Source: J014 sp964486055 (GTDB lineage Bacteria > Acidobacteriota > Blastocatellia > Pyrinomonadales > Pyrinomonadaceae). From it: a DNA stretch of 64,000 nucleotides. Below the pieces are notes generated by a model, which made no database searches, was not told the origin of the DNA, and saw only the letters and a program-made list of their open reading frames with translations. The translations under genes and the position numbers were made by a program. This document shows, one piece after another, positions 51,774-61,358 of this stretch. Numbering within the stretch: position 1 is the stretch's first letter; every line of letters begins with the position of its first letter. The stretch covers positions 1-64,000 of the forward strand of contig CAZALE010000008.1 in the NCBI GenBank assembly GCA_964486055.1. The letters run 5' to 3'.

Positions 51774-52595
51774 TTAACCGATTGAGATGTTTTGAGCTAG
51801 GCCTAGGATTTTCTTGATTTCTTCGATTTTTTCCTGTGCAGCAATCTCACCGGCTTTTATGAACTCATTCATTTTTCCCATTTCATCTGGTCTTAGATGA
51901 GATACCTGTGGAGTTATAACAATATCTGCATGATAATGTTGGCTTCTTCCAGCTGTTCTAAGTAATATCATCGCGGATTGTAAGAATATGCCGAGAAAAG
52001 TCGATGGAGTTCCCCAATAAGATGAACCACAGGCATTTACGTCGACTGCTATGACTATCTCAGCTCCTAACTGGCGAACTGCCTTTACAGGGACTAAGGA
52101 AGTAAGTCCTCCGTCGATCAGTGATCTGCCCTCATATTCAACGGGCACGAAGACCCCAGGAATTGCACAACTTGCCCTTATGGCTTGAATCAGATCACCT
52201 TTATCTTTGAGTATGATTTCATCACCAGTCTCAAGATCACATGCAACTGCAGCGAATGGTATAGGAAGATGTTCAAAATCTTTGTATGGTAGGTGTTCTC
52301 TTAAGAATTCACCGAGGGGTTCGTTTGTAAGTAGTCCTTTTTTCGAATAGGAAAATCCCGCAATTTTCAGCCAATGCATCTGACTTCCTATCTCGATTAT
52401 CTTCTCAACGCTTAAACCACAAGCTAAGGCAGCTCCGACAATAGATCCAGCCGATGTTCCTGCAATGCAATCAATCGGGATTTGGTTTTCAACCAGAACC
52501 TTTAATGCGCCTAAATGAGCATATCCTCGCGCTGCACCGCCCGATAGTGCTAGTCCAACTTTTTTTCTCTGTATTTGCCTCTGGGTTTCGTCCAT
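51774..52595 (-). CDS. Patatin-like phospholipase (RssA/YlbK type)
   Basis: A 273-residue protein. The oxyanion loop GGAARGYAHLGAL, the nucleophile GTSAGSIVGAAL and the Asp of the catalytic dyad (DGGLTSLVP) are all present in the expected order, so it should be an active serine lipase or phospholipase. The size and order match the bacterial RssA-like group. No signal peptide is seen, so it acts in the cytoplasm or at the inner face of the membrane. It lies just upstream of leuS on the same strand, 66 bases away. Confidence 0.9.
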   Translation of the reverse strand: MDETQRQIQRKKVGLALSGGAARGYAHLGALKVLVENQIPIDCIAGTSAGSIVGAALACGLSVEKIIEIGSQMHWLKIAGFSYSKKGLLTNEPLGEFLREHLPYKDFEHLPIPFAAVACDLETGDEIILKDKGDLIQAIRASCAIPGVFVPVEYEGRSLIDGGLTSLVPVKAVRQLGAEIVIAVDVNACGSSYWGTPSTFLGIFLQSAMILLRTAGRSQHYHADIVITPQVSHLRPDEMGKMNEFIKAGEIAAQEKIEEIKKILGLAQNISIG

Positions 52596-52629
52596 CTCTG
52601 TCTACAACTGTTGATTTTACATTTACTTT

Positions 52630-54051
52630 ATGAAAAACTTAACTTCGACTATGAAGGTTCGCCGTGGTGATAGATTTTTCAGAACTAGAAAGATGAGCTT
52701 CACGAGGGCTTGTCCGGTTTGTGCCAGAGACGCAAGAGATGAATTTGTGCCATTGATAGCGCTTGACGAGGAATTAAGAAAATTGATTCGTGCTAATGCC
52801 CCAAGCAGTCGTGATTTTCAGGCTGTATGTGCTAGATGTGTCAAATTATTTGAGCGTGCTAAGGACCAGATACTCAAAGAGGCCGCAGTTACTAAGGATG
52901 GCTCGCATGTTCTTTCAATTCCCCTGCGTTTAGACGCTGATGAGAGGTTCACGGGTAGAGGAGTGACTATTGCTTTTTTGGACTCGGGCTTTTATCCTCA
53001 TGCTGATTTAACGAAACCGGTTAATAGAATTTTGGCTTATCAAGACATGACAAAAAGTGGCGGACTCTCATCGCTTTTTCAGGTGGATGCTGCAAGTTGG
53101 CATGGGATGATGACGAGCGTCGTGGCAGCTGGTAATGGTAGCTTATCGAACGGCTTTTATAGAGGTATTGCCCCAGAAGCAAACGTAGTTTTGGTGAAAC
53201 TTGCCAGAACAGGTAGAATAACTGAGCAAAATATTCAAGCAGGCTTTGAATGGGTACTGGAAAATCACAAGAAATTCAAGATACGAATAGTTAATGTATC
53301 TGTCGGAGGAGATTTTGAGTCGAGTTATCTTCACGACAGTCTTTCCCAGACGGTTGAAGAATGCGTAAGGCAGGGCTTAGTTGTGATTTGTGCTGTTGGA
53401 AATGCCGGGCATTTACCGAATCATCCTGTTTATCCTCCTGCCTCGGCTCCATCTTGCATTGCTGTGGGTGGTTTAGATGATAAAAATTCGATAAACCGTG
53501 CTCGCCGAGGTATGTATAGATCGAGTTATGGGCCAACTATTGATGGATTACAGAAGCCAGAGGTTATAGCTCCTTCGATTTGGGTTCCTGCACCGATACT
53601 TCCAAATACTCCGACAGCTCAACAAGCAGAACTCTTGGAAAAACTAGACTCAGCTCCTGATGATCAGCTGCACGAGATTTTGAGAGAGAGCCAGGGTATC
53701 GACGAGGAGCTCGATGCAGTTATGGATCGTCCAGTCCACACTATAAGGCAACTTGTTACTCTCAAGATAAGAAGAGAGAATGTGATAACTAAGAATTATA
53801 AATACGTAGATGGGACCAGTTTTGCAGCTCCGATAGTTTCCTCAGTAGCCGCGCAAATGTTAGAGGCAAACCCAGATTTGACGCCTCAGCAGGTAAAACG
53901 ATGCTTGATTTTAACAGCAGAACGGTTACCAAATTATGAGGTAGATAGACAGGGTTGGGGTGTTATCGATCCAAGACGAGCTGTGGAGATGGCGCTTTCG
54001 CTCAAGCCTCAGCATGAGTCGATTCTCGATGAAGTGTCCATAAATAGTTAG
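52630..54051 (+). CDS. Subtilisin-family serine peptidase with N-terminal zinc ribbon, no signal peptide
   Basis: A 473-residue S8 peptidase. Catalytic triad: D118 in AFLDSGFYPH, H158 in SWHGMMTS, S397 in DGTSFAAP. An oxyanion Asn is in CAVGNAG. The N-terminus holds a possible zinc ribbon, C28-x2-C31 and C67-x2-C70, and there is no signal peptide, so it should work in the cytoplasm. A roughly 70-residue acidic insertion lies between the domain strands and the Ser motif (QQAELLEKLDSAPDDQLHEI, HTIRQLVTLKIRREN). The start could also be the ATG at 52651 or 52693; the cysteines lie after all three. It is divergent from the patatin gene with 34 bases between. Confidence 0.87.
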   Translation: MKNLTSTMKVRRGDRFFRTRKMSFTRACPVCARDARDEFVPLIALDEELRKLIRANAPSSRDFQAVCARCVKLFERAKDQILKEAAVTKDGSHVLSIPLRLDADERFTGRGVTIAFLDSGFYPHADLTKPVNRILAYQDMTKSGGLSSLFQVDAASWHGMMTSVVAAGNGSLSNGFYRGIAPEANVVLVKLARTGRITEQNIQAGFEWVLENHKKFKIRIVNVSVGGDFESSYLHDSLSQTVEECVRQGLVVICAVGNAGHLPNHPVYPPASAPSCIAVGGLDDKNSINRARRGMYRSSYGPTIDGLQKPEVIAPSIWVPAPILPNTPTAQQAELLEKLDSAPDDQLHEILRESQGIDEELDAVMDRPVHTIRQLVTLKIRRENVITKNYKYVDGTSFAAPIVSSVAAQMLEANPDLTPQQVKRCLILTAERLPNYEVDRQGWGVIDPRRAVEMALSLKPQHESILDEVSINS

Positions 54052-54112
54052 TAAATCGCACGGGGTTTTGTGATTTTTACAATGCTCTGATTTTAAAGAT
54101 TAGGATCACAAT

Positions 54113-55222
54113 TTAACTAGATAAAATCTGTGAGTAGAGGAGTTTAAGCTTTTCAAGATGGGCAGATACACTGAAGTTTTGTAAGGCAAATTTTTTAGCC
54201 TCATTGCTCAATAAAATCCTTCTTTCCTCATTTTTCAACAGTTCGATAATTTTCTCTGCTAAGTCATTTTCATTTTGTGTTTGGAAGATAGCTGCGTATC
54301 TACCATTTTCAGACATTTCTAGCAATGGTGGTATATCAGAGAGGATAGTCGGTATGCCTGCGAGCATTGCTTCTGAGACTGCTAACGGCAATCCTTCATG
54401 TAAAGAAGAAAAAACGAATAAATCCAAAGAGGCCAAAACTTCTGGAATGTCATTTCTAAGGCCTAAAAAATGAACTTTATCTAAGATTCCTTTTGATCTG
54501 CAAAATTCAATGCACTCATTAAATTTTTTCTCGGCACCCTTTTCCACCCTTCCTACAAAAACGCATCTGACTTTTGGTATTTCAGACAAAACTCTCGGAA
54601 GACTTTTACAGACAGTCATTTGGTCCTTGCGAGGATCAGAGTAAAAGTTGCCGATCATCCCTATCAACATTTCTTCATCATCAAGATTTAGTTCTTTTCT
54701 CAAGGATGGACTCTTAGTTAGTATCCTTTTGGGATCGGCTCCGTTGTAGACTAGGTGGAAGTTTGTCTCAACGTCTAATCCAGCGGAATTTTTGAGCCAT
54801 TGCTTCAAGCCATTGCTTGCTACGATATTAGCGTGAACCCTTGGAATAAGGAATTTGGCTGCCAGTCTATTCTTTTCGTCTTGAATAAAACCCTGAAAGC
54901 TCAAAACTCTCTTGACATTGCTGCCTAAAGTAGCAAGGTAAGCGTGGATACCTTCCACTGGTTGATAAGAATGTATGATGCCTACTTTGTTTGATTTTAT
55001 TATCTTTCGCAGCTTATTTGTTAGAGTTAAATCAATTGGAAGGCGTCTTTGTATGTGTATAAATGGTATGTCTAACTTTTGGAATTCAGTTTTTAATGGC
55101 CCATCGCCGAAGCATACGAAGATTATGTCTAGCCCATGACTAGCGGCATTTCGGCAGATGTCTAGAACTTGTATCTCAGCACCTCCTCGACCTAAGGTAT
55201 CGAGCGTTTGTATTATCTTCAT
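54113..55222 (-). CDS. GT4-family glycosyltransferase
   Basis: A 369-residue GT-B enzyme. The N-terminus DTLGRGGAEIQVLDI is the classic acceptor loop, with GVIHSYQ-like and ASNGLKQWL segments in the middle. The donor domain has MIGNFYSDPRKDQMT and the EX7E motif HEGLPLAVSEAMLAGIP. It should add a sugar to a lipid or polysaccharide at the inner membrane face. The start overlaps the stop of the Ppx/GppA gene (ATGA at 55219-55222), so the two are cotranslated, though no biochemical tie is obvious. Confidence 0.88.
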   Translation of the reverse strand: MKIIQTLDTLGRGGAEIQVLDICRNAASHGLDIIFVCFGDGPLKTEFQKLDIPFIHIQRRLPIDLTLTNKLRKIIKSNKVGIIHSYQPVEGIHAYLATLGSNVKRVLSFQGFIQDEKNRLAAKFLIPRVHANIVASNGLKQWLKNSAGLDVETNFHLVYNGADPKRILTKSPSLRKELNLDDEEMLIGMIGNFYSDPRKDQMTVCKSLPRVLSEIPKVRCVFVGRVEKGAEKKFNECIEFCRSKGILDKVHFLGLRNDIPEVLASLDLFVFSSLHEGLPLAVSEAMLAGIPTILSDIPPLLEMSENGRYAAIFQTQNENDLAEKIIELLKNEERRILLSNEAKKFALQNFSVSAHLEKLKLLYSQILSS

Positions 55223-56760
55223 TTCGAAGTTGCGGTTTGTAAGAGTCTGGTTGAAATCACTAGCTCACAATTAAAGGCTTTTTCAAACATATCTCTACGT
55301 TGATCTACCGCTTGGATCTCTAATGGATTTTCTTCAGTTGTAATTAATTCCATCGTTACCTTTCGTTTTTCGTGGTAAATTCTCACATCCTTTATCTTAC
55401 TCTCATAGCTACGATCCAAAGCATTTGCAAGTCGTAGAATAGCACCCAGTTTCCAGACAATTTCTCTACCTTGTTCATCAAGAGCCATGAAATCGGGATG
55501 TCTGTCACTTGGGAGTTTACCCCGGTGATAGCGTGCAACATTAGCAATTATTAATTTCTCTCGCTCTGAGAATCCGATGATCTCTGAATGCTTTATTAGA
55601 TAAAGCGAGTGCTTGTGATGCGCTTCATGAGAAACGTAGTACCCGATGTTATGAAGCAATGCAGCCGCAGACAGCATTGTTCGTTCGTGACGGCTGAGTT
55701 TATGTAGGCTTGTTAGCTGATCGAAAATTTTCTCTGCGATCGTTGCGACTTGAAGAGCATGTTTCTCTTCATATCCATAGCGTCTTCCAATTGCGAATAT
55801 GCCTTTTAATCTTGGATCTTCAACATCTGGCACGGGTGGTAGTCCTTCTGCCTCAACTCTTCTTAGATAATCTATTATGACTCCCTCACGCAATGCATAT
55901 CCGCACGGATAAAGTATTTGAATTTTGAGCTCTCTCATTATATGCTCCAGAATTTGTCCACCAGACACTATGGTTTCTGCTCTCGACAGACTTATGCTAG
56001 GTAAAGTAGCGCGCTGCTCATCGGTCATCTTCACTAACTTCGCATTTAGATTTATCAGTTTTTTTAGTGTGAGTTGTTTTCTCGATGGATCGATAAGATG
56101 CGCTAAATTTAAGATAGTGCCAGAGGTCCCACTTACCATCTCCCAAGTTTTCCCAGAGATTTCACGGACCGGGCGGATTAGTGCGAATTTTATCTCATCA
56201 CATAATTGTTTAAGCTCCTTTTTCTTTGGAGGATCAGAGGTTAGATATTTTTTTCGCAGGTTTAAAGAGCCTATTTTCATAGAGAGTAAAAGCTCGGGCA
56301 TCGAATCCCTCATCAAGGATAATTCCGTAGAGCCACCGCCAATATCTATATTCAGTAAGGAGCCTTTTGTCTTGTGAAAATAACTAGTAGCTGCGACTCC
56401 AATCAGCCTAGCTTCCTCAACTGCAGATATTATCTCCACTTTTACACCAGTCTTTTTCTTAACTTCTGCAATAAACTCAGCTGAATTTTCGGCCTCTCGA
56501 ACGGATGCTGTAGCAACAGCCAATATCTTATCGGAGTTACGATTCTCAGCGATGGATTTGAATCTTGCTATAGTCTCTACAGCACGCTGCATTACGTCAG
56601 AGGTGATCATTCTTTCGAGCAATGTTTCGCCGAGCCTGACTTTCTCTCGCTCCTGCAAAATCACTGTGAAGGAATCGCTTGCTGCAGCCTGAACTATGGA
56701 TAATTTTATTGAATTAGAGCCGACATCAATTGCTGCGACTGTTTGATTTTTCATTATCAA
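55219..56760 (-). CDS. ppx: Ppx/GppA phosphatase with C-terminal HD-like domain
   Basis: A 513-residue protein with the ASKHA phosphatase fold: AAIDVGSNSIKLSIV (phosphate-1 loop), INIDIGGGSTELSLM (phosphate-2 loop) and SGTSGTILNLAHL. A C-terminal HD-type helical domain (about 330-480) carries YEEKHALQVATIAEKIF and ALLHNIGYYVSHEAHHKHSLYLI, where the usual HD pair is HN. Members hydrolyse inorganic polyphosphate and/or pppGpp, linking it to the stringent response. The ATG is doubled (56760 and 56754). It overlaps a glycosyltransferase gene by four bases. Confidence 0.92.
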   Translation of the reverse strand: MIMKNQTVAAIDVGSNSIKLSIVQAAASDSFTVILQEREKVRLGETLLERMITSDVMQRAVETIARFKSIAENRNSDKILAVATASVREAENSAEFIAEVKKKTGVKVEIISAVEEARLIGVAATSYFHKTKGSLLNIDIGGGSTELSLMRDSMPELLLSMKIGSLNLRKKYLTSDPPKKKELKQLCDEIKFALIRPVREISGKTWEMVSGTSGTILNLAHLIDPSRKQLTLKKLINLNAKLVKMTDEQRATLPSISLSRAETIVSGGQILEHIMRELKIQILYPCGYALREGVIIDYLRRVEAEGLPPVPDVEDPRLKGIFAIGRRYGYEEKHALQVATIAEKIFDQLTSLHKLSRHERTMLSAAALLHNIGYYVSHEAHHKHSLYLIKHSEIIGFSEREKLIIANVARYHRGKLPSDRHPDFMALDEQGREIVWKLGAILRLANALDRSYESKIKDVRIYHEKRKVTMELITTEENPLEIQAVDQRRDMFEKAFNCELVISTRLLQTATSK

Positions 56761-56817
56761 ACATGATAATAAATCAAACTTTGCTCTTCCAATTTAAAAA
56801 TCATCTTGTTATCAGCA

Positions 56818-57309
56818 ATGAAGACTCTCTTTTTGATGCGTCATGCTAAATCAAGCTGGGATAACCCTCAATTAGCTGATTTCGATAGACCTCTCAATCA
56901 GAGAGGACTGAAAGCCGCGGCTTTCATGGGTAAACTCATGAAGGAAAGGAGAATTGAGCCTAACTTGATTTTAAGTTCGCCGGCTAGGCGGGCCGCCCAT
57001 ACTGCCCAGATAGTAAAAAGAGAAGGTCAGCTTTTAGCGGAGATTTCATATGATGAAAAAATTTATGAAGCCAGCCCACTCACGCTTTTATATTTACTAA
57101 AACGAGTTGATAATTCGATAAATTCATTGCTTCTGATTGGCCATAATCCAGGTTTTGAATCTCTGCTAAAACTTCTAACAGGCGAAACTTACTCGATGCC
57201 AACAGCTGCCTTAGCGAAAATCACAATGCCAATAGAAAACTGGGGCGATATAAATGAGCAGTGTGGGAAACTGGAATTTCTGATAAAGCCTAAGGAAGAA
57301 ATGAAATAA
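56818..57309 (+). CDS. SixA-like histidine phosphatase
   Basis: A 163-residue protein from ATG 56818 (MKTLFLMRHAKSSWD); an in-frame TTG at 56806 adds four residues. The phospho-His motif is RHA, with a second His in LLIGHNPGFESL, and the order DFDRPLNQRGLKAA, SSPARRAAHTAQIV matches the SixA branch of the histidine phosphatase family. Relatives dephosphorylate phosphohistidine on signalling or PTS proteins. It is divergent from ppx, with 57 bases between. Confidence 0.9.
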   Translation: MKTLFLMRHAKSSWDNPQLADFDRPLNQRGLKAAAFMGKLMKERRIEPNLILSSPARRAAHTAQIVKREGQLLAEISYDEKIYEASPLTLLYLLKRVDNSINSLLLIGHNPGFESLLKLLTGETYSMPTAALAKITMPIENWGDINEQCGKLEFLIKPKEEMK

Positions 57310-57445
57310 TGGCTCTTAATCACTTTTAATCAACTCGAGAGCTAGCCACAAATCTTCATTCAGCTGTGTATTCACTATTAATGATTGACAGTTCCTTGGT
57401 TTTCATTTTACTGAGGGTGAGGTTTTAACTTCTAGGGTAAATGAA

Positions 57446-57537
<92 letters not shown>

Positions 57538-57629
57538 AACCTTTCTGATGATCAAATTTTGGCATTGGTGTTAGGGACCAAAATGTAGTCCGATTTACAA
57601 ATAGCATCAAGGAATTATCAATGGAAATT

Positions 57630-58112
57630 TTAATCTGTATGATTTCGCTTTTCCAAGCGCAGGCGGAGAAAAAATCTCTTGATGATTTGTCGACTCTCTT
57701 CGGCTAGAACACCTGAAGTTATTTCGAGACGGTGGTTTAGTAGTGGGTTATTGCATAGTTGAAATATCGTTTCTACTGCACCGAATCTTTCATCATGAGC
57801 TGCAAAGACTAATCTTTTTATTCTAGCGTGCACCAAAGCACCTGCGCACATTACGCATGGCTCTATCGTGGTATAAAGCGTTGTATTCAATAGTCTATAA
57901 TTGCCTATTTTTTTGGCTGCGTCTCGTAATACCAGTATTTCTGCATGAGCAGTGGGATCAGAATCACCTATGACACGATTGTGAGCAGCACTCAGGAGAT
58001 TCCCATCTTCACTAATCAAACATGCTCCGATAGGGACTTCACCTTCTTCTTCCGCCCTCATTGCCTCTCGTAGTGCGATTTGCATCCAATACTGATCATC
58101 TTGCATATGCAT
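57630..58112 (-). CDS. tadA: tRNA-specific adenosine deaminase
   Basis: A 160-residue deaminase. The zinc site is H56-A-E58 and P85-C-V-M-C89; AHNRVIGDSDPTAHAE is the family signature. TadA changes the wobble A34 of tRNA-Arg(ACG) to inosine. It has the usual length. A second in-frame ATG (58106) follows the first; the difference is two residues. It lies downstream of tRNA-Ser's region on the minus strand with no overlap. Confidence 0.95.
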   Translation of the reverse strand: MHMQDDQYWMQIALREAMRAEEEGEVPIGACLISEDGNLLSAAHNRVIGDSDPTAHAEILVLRDAAKKIGNYRLLNTTLYTTIEPCVMCAGALVHARIKRLVFAAHDERFGAVETIFQLCNNPLLNHRLEITSGVLAEESRQIIKRFFLRLRLEKRNHTD

Positions 58113-58271
58113 GAAGATAATTTTCGGTATTTTTGATCTGAAATAGCAAGACGGAACTCATAATTTAATGAGTTACTGATCTGACGCGACTGTTTATGCT
58201 CAAAGAACATTTAAAGATTTCTGGAACGCAGAATGAGCTTCTGTCGTATGATGAACAGTGGAGGATTTAAA

Positions 58272-58478
58272 ATGCGTGATCCAGTGTTAGCGGGTATATT
58301 AAGTTTTTTGATTCCAGGTCTTGGTCAAATTTATAACGGCAGAATACTAATTGGGCTTTTATGGCTAATCCTTACAGGCTTCTCGTGGATAGGCTCTGCT
58401 GGAATGCTAGGTTGGATTGTTCATATCATCTCTGCATGGGCTGCTTATAACTATGCCAAGGAGAATCCGATAAGATAA
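58272..58478 (+). CDS. Small two-helix membrane protein (TM2/DUF5683-like)
   Basis: A 68-residue protein from the ATG at 58272 (MRDPVLAGIL), chosen because GGAGG lies eight bases upstream; an in-frame ATG at 58233 would add 13 residues with no ribosome site. It has two hydrophobic segments, GILSFLIPGLGQIYNGRILIG and LLWLILTGFSWIGSAGMLGW, with the PGLGQIYNG turn that marks TM2-like and related small membrane proteins. Role unknown. A strong terminator follows, so it is a single-gene unit. Confidence 0.8.
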   Translation: MRDPVLAGILSFLIPGLGQIYNGRILIGLLWLILTGFSWIGSAGMLGWIVHIISAWAAYNYAKENPIR

Positions 58479-58510
58479 ACAGAATTTGTTTCCTCCAGAG
58501 AGTAAATGCT

Positions 58511-58548
58511 AAGTCCTCTGGCTGGCTGAGCTAGAGGACTTTTATTTT
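58511..58548 (+). terminator. Rho-independent terminator after the small membrane protein
   Basis: A 13-bp stem with one G-T pair (AAGTCCTCTGGCT at 58511-58523 with the matching arm 58529-58541) has a five-base loop and runs into TTTATTTT. Confidence 0.85.
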
Positions 58549-58619
58549 CTCCAGCTTGAATTTCTCTTCAACGTCAAAGTAAGATTCAAAAGTAAGTCTA
58601 GGAATTTAATTATCCTGAT

Positions 58620-60299
58620 ATGCTTTCACTTTTAAAGATAAGCCAGATTGCGCTGATCGATCAGCTGACAGTTGAATTTGCTGAAGGTTTGAATCTCTTA
58701 ACAGGTGAAACTGGATCGGGGAAATCAATAATAGTGGATTCGTTAGGTGCTCTGGTTGGCGAGAGAATTTCATCTGACATAATTAAGGAAACTGCTGAAC
58801 TTGCTAGAGTTGAGGGGCTGTTTACTATAAGGACTAATGATGATTTGGCAAGTGTACTAAAGGAAGGTGGATTTGATGTCGATGGTGAATATGTCGAATT
58901 GATAATACGCAGAGAAATTTCACGTTCCGGAAAGAATCGGATATTTGTTAACGATCAATTAGTAACCCAAAGTTTTTTAAAAAAACTTGGAGCATTCTTG
59001 GTAGATATTCACGGGCAAGGAGATCAAGCATCTTTATTCAATCCGAGCACTCACTTAGAAATTTTAGACGAATATGCTGGACTTGATGATCTTCGAGAGA
59101 AAATACAGAACGTGTTTGCCGAACTTACAGAGAGTTCTAAGGAATTGAGGGATCTTGAGCAATCTGAAGCCCAGAAATTACAATTAATGGATATTTTACG
59201 TTTTCAGATAGACGAGATAAGCAAGGTTAAGCCTGAGGTGGGGGAGGAGGAGAATTTAATAGAGGAGCGCAAAAAGCTTTTAAACGTTGAGAAACTTTCA
59301 CAGCTTAGCGAGCAAAGTTACAGTTTGCTTTATGAAGATGAGAATGCAGTTGTTACCAATTTAGAGAAAGTGACTCGCCAGATAGCTGAACTCGCAGAAT
59401 ACGAGAGTGGTTTCAAAAGTTACTTGGAGGATCTACAGAATACAATAGTTACGTTAGAGGATTTAGCAGCTTCGATCAGATCGTTTAGAGCTACTCTGGA
59501 CTTTTCACCTAGGAGACTGGAAGAGATCGAAGCCAGGTTAGCTGAGATATCTCGATTGAAGCGCAAATATGGCGGAAGCGTAGAGAACGTTTTGAAACAT
59601 CTGGAAGAGGCTGAGGCTAAACTTTTGAAATTAGAAAACACAGAGATTCATCAGGAGGAGCTTAGAAAAAGAGTTGAGATATTAAAGGCTGAATATAATA
59701 GACTAGCTGGCCAGTTACACGAGGCCAGGCAAGATGCTGCCAGAAGATTTGAAGAGGAGGTAGAAAAAAATCTAAAAAAAGTAGCACTTGAGAAGGGAAG
59801 GTTTAAGGTTTTAATTGTACGTGACGAAAGCAGATTGACGGCGAAAGGATTTGATAAGGTTGAATTTCACTTTTCGGCGAATTTAGGGGAATCACTAAAG
59901 CCTCTGGTAAAAGTGGCTTCTGGCGGTGAAGCATCACGCTTGATGTTGGTTCTCAAGACCGTCGCAAACTTATCTGAAAATCCGAAGACAATGGTTTTTG
60001 ATGAAATTGACATAGGAATTGGTGGGAGAGTTGCAGAGGCTGTGGGGCTGAAGCTACGGGAACTAGCGAAGCATCATCAAGTTTTATGTGTAACTCATCA
60101 ACCGCAAGTTGCTGCCCTGGCTGATCACCATTTTTTAGTTGAAAAATTAATTGAAGATGGTAAGACTAAGGTTTTAATCAGGAAATTAAATATAGATGGG
60201 CGAGTTCAAGAGATAGCTAGGATGTTGGCTGGGGAGAAAGTAACCTTGACGGCTCAAAAACATGCAGAAGAGCTTTTAAGAAAGGGAATGGCGGTTTAA
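58620..60299 (+). CDS. recN: DNA repair protein RecN
   Basis: A 559-residue SMC-like protein. The Walker A loop reads TGETGSGKSIIVDSLGALVGER, interrupted as usual by two long coiled coils (about 155-380, e.g. LRDLEQSEAQKLQLMDILRF) and the ABC signature VASGGEASRLMLVLKTV, then Walker B MVFDEIDIGIGGRVAEAVG and VTHQPQVAALAD. It acts in double-strand break repair. The full domain set is present. The asparaginase gene follows after four bases. Confidence 0.96.
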   Translation: MLSLLKISQIALIDQLTVEFAEGLNLLTGETGSGKSIIVDSLGALVGERISSDIIKETAELARVEGLFTIRTNDDLASVLKEGGFDVDGEYVELIIRREISRSGKNRIFVNDQLVTQSFLKKLGAFLVDIHGQGDQASLFNPSTHLEILDEYAGLDDLREKIQNVFAELTESSKELRDLEQSEAQKLQLMDILRFQIDEISKVKPEVGEEENLIEERKKLLNVEKLSQLSEQSYSLLYEDENAVVTNLEKVTRQIAELAEYESGFKSYLEDLQNTIVTLEDLAASIRSFRATLDFSPRRLEEIEARLAEISRLKRKYGGSVENVLKHLEEAEAKLLKLENTEIHQEELRKRVEILKAEYNRLAGQLHEARQDAARRFEEEVEKNLKKVALEKGRFKVLIVRDESRLTAKGFDKVEFHFSANLGESLKPLVKVASGGEASRLMLVLKTVANLSENPKTMVFDEIDIGIGGRVAEAVGLKLRELAKHHQVLCVTHQPQVAALADHHFLVEKLIEDGKTKVLIRKLNIDGRVQEIARMLAGEKVTLTAQKHAEELLRKGMAV

Positions 60300-60303
60300 T
60301 CAA

Positions 60304-61320
60304 ATGCAGGCTGAGATTTTGGCTGAAGTTCGTAGAGGAGATGTAGTAGAGTCTCTGCATCGCGGGCACATTGTAATCATGGATGGAGAAGGCGAGCTGC
60401 TCAGTTTTGTCGGGGATCCTGATTTGGTAACCTTCATGCGTTCTGCTGCAAAACCTCTGCAAGTTTTACCATTTTTGCTATCTGGTGCAGCCGAGAGGTT
60501 CGATTTTTCTGATGAGGAAATCGCTCTTGCATGTGCCTCCCATTCGGGAGAAGAAAGACATGTTAGGGTCGTTCAGGCAATGCTAAGTAAGATAGGTCTA
60601 GATGATAGTTTTCTTCAGTGTGGGGCTCATTTGCCATTTGATGAAAAGAGCGCAGAGTACTTGATTCGCAATTCTAAATCGCCAGCTCAGCTTCATAATA
60701 ATTGCTCTGGCAAGCATACTTGTATGTTGGGTTTGACCAAGCATCTAGGGGCCGACCTAAAGTCATACTTAAGATTAGAGAATCCAGCTCAGCAGGCTAT
60801 TTTGCAAGTTATTGCAGATTTTACGGAGACTCCAAAGGATTGCATTCGTATTGCAGTTGATGGTTGTTCTGCTCCGAACTTTGCAGTACGAATTTCAGCT
60901 ATGGCTAAGGCCATGGCAAAACTAATAAATCCACCTGAGGATTTTGACATACAGCTTCGTGCTGCTTGCAATCGTGTTGTATCCGCGATGACGAAATATC
61001 CTGAGTTGGTAGGTGGAAACTTAAGATTAGATACCTTACTTATGAGGGCTTGTCCTGAGGCATTAGTTTCAAAGATTGGCGCTGAAGGGATATGGCTTTG
61101 TGGAATTTTGCCATCAACACTTTGGCCTCGAGGTATTGCGATTGCCATGAAGATAGAGGATGGAGATGATAAGCGCGCACGGGCTGTTGTAGCTATTGAA
61201 ATACTGCGTCAATTGGGGATTTTAGATGAAAACACATTACGTGAATATTCTCCTCTACCGGTGAAGAATAGAAAAGATGAGATAGTAGGAGAAGTAAGAC
61301 CATGCTTTAAACTGAATTAG
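60304..61320 (+). CDS. Asparaginase II (Rhizobium etli type)
   Basis: A 338-residue protein of the thermolabile or type II asparaginase family unrelated to E. coli AnsA/B. Recognisable segments are MRSAAKPLQVLPFLLSGAAE, ACASHSGEERHV, NNCSGKHTCMLGLTKHL and VDGCSAPNFAVRISAMA; the Cys and Lys residues in NCSGKH and DGCSAP match the metal-site pattern reported for this family. It hydrolyses L-asparagine to aspartate and ammonia, probably in the cytoplasm since no signal peptide is seen. It is cotranscribed with recN and ends in front of the convergent DUF190 gene. Confidence 0.9.
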   Translation: MQAEILAEVRRGDVVESLHRGHIVIMDGEGELLSFVGDPDLVTFMRSAAKPLQVLPFLLSGAAERFDFSDEEIALACASHSGEERHVRVVQAMLSKIGLDDSFLQCGAHLPFDEKSAEYLIRNSKSPAQLHNNCSGKHTCMLGLTKHLGADLKSYLRLENPAQQAILQVIADFTETPKDCIRIAVDGCSAPNFAVRISAMAKAMAKLINPPEDFDIQLRAACNRVVSAMTKYPELVGGNLRLDTLLMRACPEALVSKIGAEGIWLCGILPSTLWPRGIAIAMKIEDGDDKRARAVVAIEILRQLGILDENTLREYSPLPVKNRKDEIVGEVRPCFKLN

Positions 61321-61358
61321 GAGTTTTGTTTTGGCTCTCAGGTTAAGTCATTAATAGT

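Noticed and set aside
54065..54110. Operator or terminator between the subtilase and the GT4 gene
   Set aside because: TGTGAT...ATCACA is a 6-bp inverted repeat with a 30-base loop, too weak to call.
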